Positions 43,986 through 53,300 of a DNA stretch of 64,000 nt are shown piece after piece. The translations under genes and the position numbers were made by a program. Source of the DNA: JBAXGW01 sp037139195 (lineage in GTDB: Bacteria; Bacteroidota; Bacteroidia; Bacteroidales; JAHJDW01). The notes below the pieces were generated by a model, which saw only the letters and a list, made by a program, of their open reading frames with translations, had not been told where the DNA came from and did no database searches. The number at the start of each line of letters is the position of its first letter. Positions within the stretch are counted from its first letter, which is position 1. The stretch covers positions 1 to 64,000 of the forward strand of contig JBAXGW010000010.1 in assembly GCA_037139195.1 (NCBI GenBank), in the 5' to 3' direction.

Positions 43986-44816
43986 ATGAAAAAAGCAGCT
44001 TTAACAATCGCATTGGTATACGGAATATTTAGTATCTTTTCATTTATTCCGTTCAAAAATGATGAGATTACAAGCAAACGTAATTTCAATGTTTGCAAAA
44101 AATTAAAAGGCAATGTATTGGTATATGTGGTGTTTGTGGAAACAAAGCAAACCTCAACATGGGATGATTTTGATATTAATACCACTCGCGATTCGATAAA
44201 TAAAGCTGTAAAATGGATTGAAAAACAGGCGATTAAAAGCAATGTTAACGATTTAAACTTCAAGGTAGAGTATTATCGCAACGATACATCTCAATACGTT
44301 TATCAAAACCTTAATACTCCAGTAAAAAAGATATTATCAAAACCCGAAGGCGCTTTAGAAATTAACTCTTGGACTGATAAAATTGCAAAAAAGATAGCAG
44401 GCGTGAAAAACAGAGAGCGTTTAATTGCAAAACTTCGTGATGAGCATAATGTAGAAAGCGTAGTATTAATGTTTATGGTTAATAACTATTATAAAGCAGG
44501 TTATTCTTATTCGTTAAATACCCAAAGCACTGATGATGTGGAGTATACTCTTGTTGGGACAAAAGAACCCACTCAAATTGCATCTGAGATAATGAGTCTT
44601 TTTGGAGCACACTATATGTACAGCCATCCATCTGTGCTTGACAAACGTAATAGAGCCAAACTAAAAGAAATATTTCCGTATGATATAATGGCATCGCCCG
44701 AAAAACCAATCAGTCAGTTGTATGTTGGAGAGATAACTCAATACTATATTGGCTGGAAAGAGGATATAAATTCGGAATATGATAATATTATTAAAGAAAA
44801 TAAATATAAATATTAG
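43986..44816 (+). CDS. Secreted zincin-like protein with a degenerate HExxH site
   Basis: 276 residues with a hydrophobic N-terminus (signal peptide, about 1-22). Residues 196-210 read PTQIASEIMSLFGAHYMY. The position and the following KLKEIFPYDIMASPEKP...VGEITQYYIGW resemble a secreted Bacteroidetes zincin family in which I would expect HEIxHLFGAxDLY. Here both zinc-binding His residues are replaced by Ser (Ser200, Ser204). The protein is therefore probably a catalytically dead relative, perhaps an inhibitor or binding protein. The family resemblance comes from motif memory only. It opens the accessory-looking plus-strand stretch, and an inverted ACGTTTT / AAAACGT repeat precedes it. Confidence 0.6.
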   Translation: MKKAALTIALVYGIFSIFSFIPFKNDEITSKRNFNVCKKLKGNVLVYVVFVETKQTSTWDDFDINTTRDSINKAVKWIEKQAIKSNVNDLNFKVEYYRNDTSQYVYQNLNTPVKKILSKPEGALEINSWTDKIAKKIAGVKNRERLIAKLRDEHNVESVVLMFMVNNYYKAGYSYSLNTQSTDDVEYTLVGTKEPTQIASEIMSLFGAHYMYSHPSVLDKRNRAKLKEIFPYDIMASPEKPISQLYVGEITQYYIGWKEDINSEYDNIIKENKYKY

Positions 44817-44863
44817 AGATACTTCTAAAAAAATTCCCTTGTTTGGTTTTAGGAACCATTGCT

Positions 44864-44906
44864 TGTTCAGTCGGGGTTTAAGTGGCAATTGATAATATAT
44901 TAATAC
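44864..44906. repeat. Direct repeat A of a cassette-like region
   Basis: TGTTCAG...AAGTGGCA...TTGATAAT, ending ATATTAATAC. It matches repeat B (45972-46022) at 28 of the first 33 positions, with B carrying a 6-nt insertion and one further base near the end. It ends 13 nt before the next gene's ATG. Confidence 0.65.
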
Positions 44907-44918
44907 AAAATCCGATAT

Positions 44919-45854
44919 ATGAAAAAATGCACTTTACTCTTTTGTTTGATTGTTAGTTTGCAATCTCTTTTTGGGAAATCAGTTGAACTCACAGGAGTAA
45001 TAAATGATGTGAGTCCCGATGAAACTAAAGTGCTTTATACCTGCAAAACAGATATTAGCGAAGCTTATTCTGATGGCGCACTATATCTTTATGACAGAAT
45101 TACTGAAAGGAGTATACAAATTGCTTATGAAAAATTCCTTGACTATTCGAGAAAATCATTTTTTATTAACAATGACTCAATTCTAATAATACAGTCTGAC
45201 AGTGTTTTCATTTATAGCTTAAAGTCAAAAGCAAAGCGAAACATTTTCAGTTGTCCCGACAAACTTGAATATATTTTATCATCATTTATAGGATCAGAAT
45301 CGAATATTTTTTTAAACATTCAAAATTCAGACAAATCAGAAGTTACTTTACTTAAATTCAGTAATAAATCTCGAACCTTAGAAAAAGTAACCTCGAATAA
45401 AGTAACTATAATTCCGACAGATAATTTCTTTTTCTATTACACATTTGAGGATAAAATTTATCTTCTAGACAATTCTTCTTTTTATAATATAGCTGACTTT
45501 AAACAAAAAGAAAACCCATTGAAAATAGGATTTAATGATGACCTTGGAAATTATGTTATTTCTTCAAATGAGAAATTTATTTGTTTACTAGAGAAGAATG
45601 AAAGTGGTTGCCAAATTTTGGTTATCTCTAAAATTGCTCCAAATAAAATAGTGGTAAATATTCCTATAAAGAATAATGATAGAATTTGGATTGAACCGAG
45701 AATTCACAGCGATAAATTAATGCTAAGTATTATGAACGTTATATATTCTATTAGTCCAACGGGTCAATTTAAGGAAGAACCCTCTAATATCATTTTTCAA
45801 GGCAAAACCTTTTTTGTAACAAAAAAAGAACCCTTTAAAATTGAGCTTTCATAA
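44919..45854 (+). CDS. Secreted protein of unknown function, beta-rich
   Basis: 311 residues with a signal peptide (cleavage near LFGK). The rest consists of short beta-strands with repeated DxxxVYIYS-, SVFIYSLKSK- and NKIYLLDNS-like turns, which suggests a beta-propeller or similar fold, but no family is recognised and no catalytic motif is seen. It is bracketed by direct repeats A and B, with A just before the start and B 117 nt after the stop. This suggests it arrived as a cassette. Base composition is like its neighbours. Confidence 0.6.
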   Translation: MKKCTLLFCLIVSLQSLFGKSVELTGVINDVSPDETKVLYTCKTDISEAYSDGALYLYDRITERSIQIAYEKFLDYSRKSFFINNDSILIIQSDSVFIYSLKSKAKRNIFSCPDKLEYILSSFIGSESNIFLNIQNSDKSEVTLLKFSNKSRTLEKVTSNKVTIIPTDNFFFYYTFEDKIYLLDNSSFYNIADFKQKENPLKIGFNDDLGNYVISSNEKFICLLEKNESGCQILVISKIAPNKIVVNIPIKNNDRIWIEPRIHSDKLMLSIMNVIYSISPTGQFKEEPSNIIFQGKTFFVTKKEPFKIELS

Positions 45855-45971
45855 GTTATTTTTCATTGACCGCTGTCTAATGATTAATACCCAAGTGGAC
45901 AACAAAATTGCAGGGTCATTGAAACGGCAAGACAATGGATAAAATAAAAACTGCAATTAAAAGCATTTTGC

Positions 45972-46022
45972 TGTTCAGTAGTGGCCTAAGTGGCAGTTGA
46001 TAATTTAGGATATATTAATTAC
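45972..46022. repeat. Direct repeat B of a cassette-like region
   Basis: Second copy of the sequence at 44864-44906, 28 of 33 identical in its first part, with a 6-nt insertion after TTGATAAT and one additional base near the end. Confidence 0.65.
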
Positions 46023-46121
46023 ATTTCCTCTGTATATTATATTTTTAAGATCAGAGGGAACCATACATAAATTTTCATATGGTATTTTTATATTTTAGAA
46101 AATTTATGTGGGTTTGTAGCA

Positions 46122-46175
46122 GGTGGACAGTGAGGTGGCTTCAAAACCGCTACCCGAAAAAGCCAACTGTCAACC
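46122..46175. repeat. Bulged hairpin upstream of the TPR-like lipoprotein gene
   Basis: GGTGGACAGT pairs with ACTGTCAACC (9 of 10, with a G-A mismatch) and TGGCTT with AAGCCA. The bases GAGG (46132-46135) on the left arm have no partner, which leaves an asymmetric bulge, and the loop is 18 nt. The design recalls folded recombination sites such as integron attC, but the standard attC ends (RYYYAAC / GTTRRRY) are not present. Confidence 0.5.
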
Positions 46176-46202
46176 CTATTTGCCATTTTAACGACTGACA
46201 CA

Positions 46203-47189
46203 ATGAAATACAAATATTCCATATTAATTATTTTATTCGTTTTTCTATCCTGTAAAAATTCAAATAAAAAACTTACAGATGAAAAGCCACCTGCTAAAAT
46301 GGAGAAGGCAGATGAAAAGTCGCATGTAGAACTACATGATGAAATGGACAAGGTCGACAAAGAGTTTTATAAATTCATGAGAATTTTAATCATATTATAC
46401 AAACAGGCAGATATAAATCCAAAACGCGTAATCATAAAGGCTGACAGTTTACTGATAATAAACGAAAAAGAGAAAGACCCAATTAAATCAAGAATTAAAA
46501 ATAGTATTTCAAATTCTTTACATTACTTAAAAGCTGAGTTATATTATAAAATCGGAGACCATAAAAAATCAATAAAAGAACTAGAAACTAAAAACTATGT
46601 TGGTGATGATATTGCAGTTGCACTTGCATCAAATTACATTAAACTCAAACAATTTGATAAGGCAAAATTATTTATTGACAGTGTTGGAAAAGGATACTAT
46701 ATATATGACTACGTGCTTGGAAATTATTATGAAAGTATAGGAAAAAGAAACAAAGCTTTAAAAATTTACAAAGAAATAGAAAAAGACAAATCTATAAAGC
46801 ATTATGCGCACTATAGTTTGGCAATAGGTAGAATAATTGAGCTTGAAAAAAGCAACTCAATTTTATTAAATGAAATTTATTTCCCAACAGGAAACCCTAA
46901 TTTTGAAATCTGCAAAAATGACAATGAAAATAGAGACAAAATATTTGAAATTATTGGAGAACTTGCAGAAGTAAAAAATTCAAATGAAAATGCATCAATT
47001 TGGATTTACGAATCTCCACAAGAAAATGACCAAAATTATTATTGGATAAAAGTCGGGGAAGGGGAATTTAATAAAAAGTTTAAAACTAAATTTAACTTTT
47101 TTGTATTTATTAATTCATTTGAAATAAAATATTATGATGAGAATAATAAAAAGGTTATTAGCTTAAATGAATGGCGAAAAATTAAATAG
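46203..47189 (+). CDS. Lipoprotein with helical TPR-like repeats
   Basis: 328 residues. Signal peptide with lipobox FLSC gives lipidation at Cys17. The mature N-terminus is Lys/Glu-rich. Residues about 50-230 are helical pairs that resemble TPR units (KAELYYKIGDHKKSIKELE, AVALASNYIKLKQFDKAKLFID, DYVLGNYYESIGKRNKALKIYKEIEKD). The C-terminal 90 residues are beta-rich (NENASIWIYESPQ, YYWIKVGEGEF). No family recognised. It lies downstream of the bulged hairpin and belongs to the same accessory-looking stretch. Confidence 0.6.
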   Translation: MKYKYSILIILFVFLSCKNSNKKLTDEKPPAKMEKADEKSHVELHDEMDKVDKEFYKFMRILIILYKQADINPKRVIIKADSLLIINEKEKDPIKSRIKNSISNSLHYLKAELYYKIGDHKKSIKELETKNYVGDDIAVALASNYIKLKQFDKAKLFIDSVGKGYYIYDYVLGNYYESIGKRNKALKIYKEIEKDKSIKHYAHYSLAIGRIIELEKSNSILLNEIYFPTGNPNFEICKNDNENRDKIFEIIGELAEVKNSNENASIWIYESPQENDQNYYWIKVGEGEFNKKFKTKFNFFVFINSFEIKYYDENNKKVISLNEWRKIK

Positions 47190-47216
47190 GGAAAACTGCC
47201 ATACTCGAGCAAACTA

Positions 47217-47240
47217 CCCAGCCAGTAACCACTAGCTGGG
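47217..47240. repeat. Small hairpin between two 3' ends
   Basis: CCCAGC / GCTGGG stem with a 12-nt loop, 27 nt past the stop of the TPR-like lipoprotein gene. It has no following T-run, so a terminator role is uncertain. Confidence 0.4.
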
Positions 47241-47281
47241 AGAGCACTTTCATTTAAGGCTGCACTGTTCGGGCTGTCAAA

Positions 47282-47312
47282 CCCGTTAACCCTGCACCAT
47301 TTACCGTGCACC
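47282..47312. repeat. Heptad-repeat element 4 (single arm)
   Basis: ACC occurs at 47289, 47296, 47303 and 47310, exactly 7 nt apart, with a weaker CCC at 47282. The arm runs into the 3' end of the alpha-2-macroglobulin gene, so its TAA stop (47301-47303) and last codons are made of heptad units. No facing GGT arm is visible. Confidence 0.65.
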
Positions 47313-50300
47313 ATCTATGCTGATTCTAATCCCTTCCGAATGTGCAGCAAATTCTGGTGCATACATGCACTGAATACTTGTAACTCCATTCGAGAAATTT
47401 CCTGCACTATTGGCTCTTAGCGGATATTCAAATACATAAGTTCCTTTTGGCAAATAAGATATAAAGAAATTAGTTGCTACATCGCCTGTGCTTTCGTAAT
47501 ATCCCAAGCCGCCTTGGTATTTATAGCCCGAAAGTACATTTATTGGTTCAAAGCCCGATGCTCGCATGTCTTTCAAATGTATGTATTCCATGTTTCTATC
47601 GGTTCTAATTTCAATTCTAACCTTAATTTTATCGCCTACTTTTATTAGCGTTTTAGCTGTAATAGGTGTAAGAACTTGCCCTTTATCGGTATTTGTAACA
47701 ATATAAAGCTTTTTGGTTATTTGCAATGGCGTTTGAGCTGGCGTAATTTTATCCAATTGCTCAAAATATTGCCAATATGCAGCTCCCCAAGCAACTCCGT
47801 CCGATTTCTTTTCTACTTTAATGGTTCCCATGTCTTTTGTAATTTCATCTTTGTTCCATGAGGTTTTAAAATAGCCTGTTCCAGCTTCTTTAACAAGTGT
47901 TTTATCGTTTGCTGGGTCAATAAGTATATTGCCAATTTTTATCGTTACTTGTCCATCGTTTGCAAGCCAGTTTCCGCCTCTAAGTAGCAAGGCGTAACAA
48001 GCGTCGGCAGTAGCTTTAGTAGTCTTCCAATTTTGTGTTTGTTTTTGTTTCAAAAGCCATATCTTCATTTCCTCTACCGATGCTTTGTCGTTGGCAACCT
48101 CATCAAATAGCTCAATAAACAAAGATTGTGTTTCAATAGGTGCCTGATACCAGTAATAACCCGAAATCATATCCAACCAATACATTCCCATTTCTTCGTT
48201 ATGGATTGCCGTTTCTTTAAAAGAGGCAATAATATCTGTGGCTATCTTTACATCACCGTTTCTAAAAGACGCCAATGCTATCAATGCTTGCATGTACCTG
48301 CTTTGCTTTAAACAATATTTCTTGGCTTGTCCGAAATAATAATTGTAAGCTTCTTTGCTACTTGCTGGTATTGCATGATTTTTTATAAAGAAACTACGTG
48401 CATACAAATAATGGATTGCCGTATAATCGATATGTTGTTTTTCCATTTCTTGTACCGACAAATTCTTTTTCAGCCAAATGTAATCATCAACAATTCTTCT
48501 GTCTAAATAGTCAATTCCCTTTTTTGTCATGCGATTTATTGCAGCATCTTTCTCTAAGTTAACACCCAAATTTTTCAACCTACCAAAACCACAAATAATA
48601 TGTTGTGTAATATATCTATCATCAGGCATTCCAGCAAACCAAGGCCATCCGCCATTTGATGTTTGAAGTTTATCGAGTTTTCGGATTGCCGAAGCTAATT
48701 CATTCGACATTTTATTAATATTAAACAATAAAGCGATGTTTTTCTTTTGTTCGTTCTCGCTTTTAGCATCTAAAACCCATGGAGTTTCTTGCAACAGCAC
48801 CGATTTTAGTTCTTGATTTTTTGCTAAATTAGAAAGTAATGCATCGGGCGTATAATTGCTCCAAGCATCAAAAACCTGTTTTATTTTAGGATTTGAATTA
48901 GCAAGATATGCCGCAATACCATTAGCATATAGTCGGCTAAATGTTTGTTCAGCGCATTCATAAGGATATTCCATCATATATGGCAATGCTTGCACTGCAT
49001 ACCAAGCAGGGTTAGAAGTAAACTCTAAGGTCATTTTATGGTTAGTAAGCGTTGGCGAAGTAGTATTTACTAATTTCTGAAACGTAAATATCTTGCTCTG
49101 ATTTCCTCTTATTGGCAATGGCAACGATTCGGCAACCAACATCCGATTGGTAATTACAGGTAAAATAAATTCTTCGCCATCGGAGAAATTACCCGATTTA
49201 GCAATTACCTTACATGTAACAGTGGATATATCTTGTGGCACCACAATTTTCCATTCAACCACCGTGCTTTTTCCTTTATCAGCGCTGAAAGTTGCAGTAT
49301 TATTAGCAATTTTAAATTCATTGTTTAACAAACGCATGGTAGATGCATCGCTTAATGACAAAATGGCTTCGCCTTGCTGAGTTTCCTGCGAAAGATTAGA
49401 TATTTTTGCAGAAACATGCAATGTATCACCTTCGCGAAAGAAACGAGGGAAATTTGGAAATACCATCAGCTCTTTTTGAGTAACAGCTTCGTTAAGCGCC
49501 ATGCCATACTTTAAATCTTTGGTATGTGCAAAGCCCATAAATTTCCATTTAGTAAGCGATTCGGGCACTTTAAAAGCAATTATTACCGAACCATTTTCAT
49601 CGGTTGTAAGATGAGGAAAGAAAAATGCTGTTTCGTTGAAGTTTGTTCGTGGCGAAACACTCGAATTGTCTGATTTCTCCTCTTTTGCTTGAACTGGCTT
49701 ATCCGCTGCTTTTTCACTCCAGCCTCTTGACACAACTTCATCTTTACTTTTTCTAATGGAGACACCTGCTAGTGTTTGATCTGTATCCATTTTAGCATTT
49801 TCTTCCATAACAACACCATCAACAAAATAATCAGAACTAGCACTCATGGAAATCGAATGACTATCTTCACGCCATCTTACTCTTCCATAAAAACCAAACC
49901 AATTTAATGTAGGGCTCTCGTTATAAGGCATAGCAATGGTATTATGCCAATTATTAGCATATACTGCAGCACTATTGGCATACAAACCGCTTCCAGCCCA
50001 AGATATTTGTGAATAATAGGTATTATAAATATCAAAATTCCATCTATTAGCTGCAAATTCATCTAAGGATGCGTCGTACATGGCAGCCAGCATTTCGGCA
50101 GCCACTTTATCGCCATTTTTGCCTTTTATTTTAATTTTCCATTCTTCGTCTTGCCCTGGTATTAGTTTGCTTCGGAAGGTTTCAAACGTAATATCCAACT
50201 GTTTGTTAGTACGTGGAACATTGATTAATACATTTTCCGAGAACTCATCGTTATTTGCTATGCCATTAAAATGAACCACAAAATTACCCCTATATTCTTC

Positions 50301-53300
50301 TTTTACGGGAATTTCAATTAGCCTTTGCTCATTATTTAGGTTAAGCCATTCCGAATGCACTGTTTTCCCATTAAATTCAATTTCGTAAAGCACTTTTAAG
50401 TTCTTTTCTTTTGTGCCAATTAGTAATTGAGCTTTTTCGCCAGGCTCGCATTTGCTTTTCAGCGCTACTTGCCAAAAAGCTGTGTTTACAGGAATGGTTT
50501 TTGCTTTTGGCGAATACACCGTAAAATAAGAAGCTGATTCAACCTTGTTGCCGTCTTTATCAGTCGATTCAATATTTAATAAATATACTCCTGGCTCCCA
50601 TTTTGCTAGTTGCGAAAGATTTAAAATAGAATCGGCTTTTGTATTATAATCTATTTTCATCATTAGCTTTTCCTTCTGCCATTGCGAACGATCATTTTCT
50701 GTATTATACACATCATTTGGAAAATTTTTATGAAACTCTTCTTCGTTCATAATAAACACATCAGGTTTTGCCCAAATACGTGATCTCAAAGGATTTGAAG
50801 GTTGCTTTAATTGATGTACGCTAATTGAGCCTTTAGAATGTTGATAAGCGCCATTTATATTTTCGCTTTTAATTCCATATTTTTGGTCGTTTTCGGCATT
50901 TACCATCTCTGGAATATCAATATCAACAAACAAACTTTGGTAACTAACATTGATATTTTTAGTTGCAGCATGAGTTTCGCCGTTAATATCTGTAATTTCT
51001 ATTTCTACTCGATAATTAAAAGTGGGCGATGATTTTTTAGCTATTGTAATATCTGGAACCGCTTTAAAATTAAAAGTGTACTTTCCATCGGCATCTGTTT
51101 TAGCAGTGCCATTGGCTATTTCTTTATCGCTTGCTCCCGAATAGCTATTATACCAATACCACCAACGAGGAAACGAAACGGTTCTTACAATATGATATTT
51201 CACACTAGCACCATCAATACTATTGCCTGCATAAGCCATAGCGCTGCCAGTTAATTCTATATCGTCGTTAATTTTGCATTCCTTTTTCAAATTGTCAATT
51301 ATAACCTGAAATTTAGGTCGTTTGTATTCTTCCACATTCACTTGTGCGCTTCCCGATTCATTTGAAATAGTCATTCGTCCATTTAGCAAGCCAGTTGGAG
51401 CAATAAAAGAGCCCGAAAAGCTACCGTATTCGTTGCATGTAACATCTACATCAGCTATTTTTTGATAATTAACATCAAAGAAATTTACTTTAGTTTTAAA
51501 ATTAGGCTTAATATACATGCTATCATTTTCATTGTATTCGAGCACAACGCCTTTAAAATAGATGGTTTGTCCAGGCCGATAGATTGCACGGTCGGTATAA
51601 AAATGTGTTCGCGTACGTTTGCCTTTTGCATTATCGTAGTGCTTCGACAAGTAGTAATTATTATTTGTCATAAGGCGGTCGGTAGCCGTAAAAAGCTCCA
51701 TCTTAAAGTATTCATACTCTTTTGGGGCAGGAATAACAAAATATCCCTTGCTATCGGCAACAAATTTTCTGCCTTTTTCAAAGTCATAGTTATAGGTTCT
51801 ATTATTGTATTTTTCGCTGTAAAGCTGTGCAGTAACGCCCGAAATAGGTTCTCCCGATGTTCTGCTAACAACATAAAACTCATATTCGCCCTTATCGTTT
51901 TTCTTACTGATGTAACTAATATCAGAAACCCAAATATTAGCATAACCAGCAGCATTGTTAATATAATCGAAATCGCTGATATTAGAAATCAAAACCGAAT
52001 AATGACCAGCAGGTAATTCAGGCATTTTAATTTCGCAAGAATGATTTTGATAATCTTTTTCATCGGGCAAAGCATAATCAAATTGCTTGAAAACCTTCAT
52101 TTTCTTTAAATCATCAATAAGCTGTTCTTCATTTTGATTCCTTGACTTTAATTTCTCTGGATCGGTTTGAATAACCCTTACAAAAACATGGTTAAGGTTT
52201 CGATAATTAATCAACGCACGAAACGCTTTATTAGGAATATTGGCACTTTCGACATTTAAGCTGATGCTTTTAGAAAGAATTTCAGCTTTAAGATATTCTA
52301 ACTTTCGTTCACTTTCCGATTTTACAAACTTATTTAAGTGGCTAACAATAATTTCTAATGCTTTTGCTTTATACCAACGAGCAGGCATATTTTTAATTGA
52401 ATAACTATCGCCTTCCATTTTCCAATAATTTGCAATTTCATAAGTTGCTTCAAGCGAAAATAGCATAGATTTGAAATTATTTTCTAGCACAGCCATTGAT
52501 TTTAAGTAAATGCTGTCCTTATTCTCGTCTGTTACCTTGTATTTGTAATAATTCAAACGATCAATATCCCAATCGATAATAGCAATTGGATTATTTAAAC
52601 CTTTATGTAATTTCAGCGTTTTTTGATAAATCTGGGCTATTGCAAAATCTTTATCAAGGCTATCGTTAAAAGCAAACTTCGATTGAATAAAATCGGGGTA
52701 AGCAGATAATAAATCTATTGTATTATCGAATTGAACAATCGGTTTTGGCGCAAAAGTAACATCTTTAAAAAAACGCATTGCTCTATCAGCAAGCAAATCA
52801 AAGAGCGTTGGACGTTGTTTAATTTTTGTATTATCTTCTATTTCATTTAATATAATTTCATACTTAACGATTTCAGTATTTGATAATTTTGAAACCTCTT
52901 CAACCGATTTTAAATAATGCCCAGCAATTACTTTATAAAACATGGTTTTATCCCAAGTTGCAATGTCTTCGCTTTTATTGTCGACAACTTCGGTTCTATT
53001 CATTATTTGGTAATTGCTATTTAAATAGCCCGAATACATTTCGGCTGCTATAGAATGAAGCAGGGATTTTAATGGAATATCTTTAGCTTCAACTATTTCT
53101 TTCTCAATATCTTTCAATGAATTAGCAAAAAAATCTTCCTCAAGCATTTGAGCATACTTCATACTATTAATGATTGCCTTAACAAACTGAGGGTTGTTGG
53201 TTTCAGCCTTCGCTTTTTGTTTAATTTGAATAACATATTCGTTTGCCGATTTATAAAGACCTTTGTTTGCAAGAGAATCTGCCTTTTTCCATAGCTGTTC

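Larger units (their letters stand above)
45855..46202. other. 348-nt gap with repeat B and stacked inverted repeats
   Basis: No ORF. It contains repeat B (45972-46022), then TTCCTCTG / CAGAGGGAA (46025-46060), then a perfect 11-bp inverted repeat CATAAATTTTC / GAAAATTTATG (46066-46076, 46098-46108), then the bulged hairpin at 46122-46175. Four structured elements in 200 nt are exceptional for this window. Confidence 0.6.

Noticed and set aside
46122..46175. A classical integron attC site
   Set aside because: The bulged hairpin shape is similar, but the RYYYAAC / GTTRRRY ends are absent and no integron integrase is in the window.
47260..47300. A tRNA gene, suggested by a GTTCG-like segment
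   Set aside because: The stretch has no acceptor stem, D-arm or anticodon arm that would fit; it is part of the repeat junction.
51462..52016. A 184-codon plus-strand ORF within the alpha-2-macroglobulin gene
   Set aside because: It is antisense to macroglobulin domains with clear motifs and has no promoter or family match.
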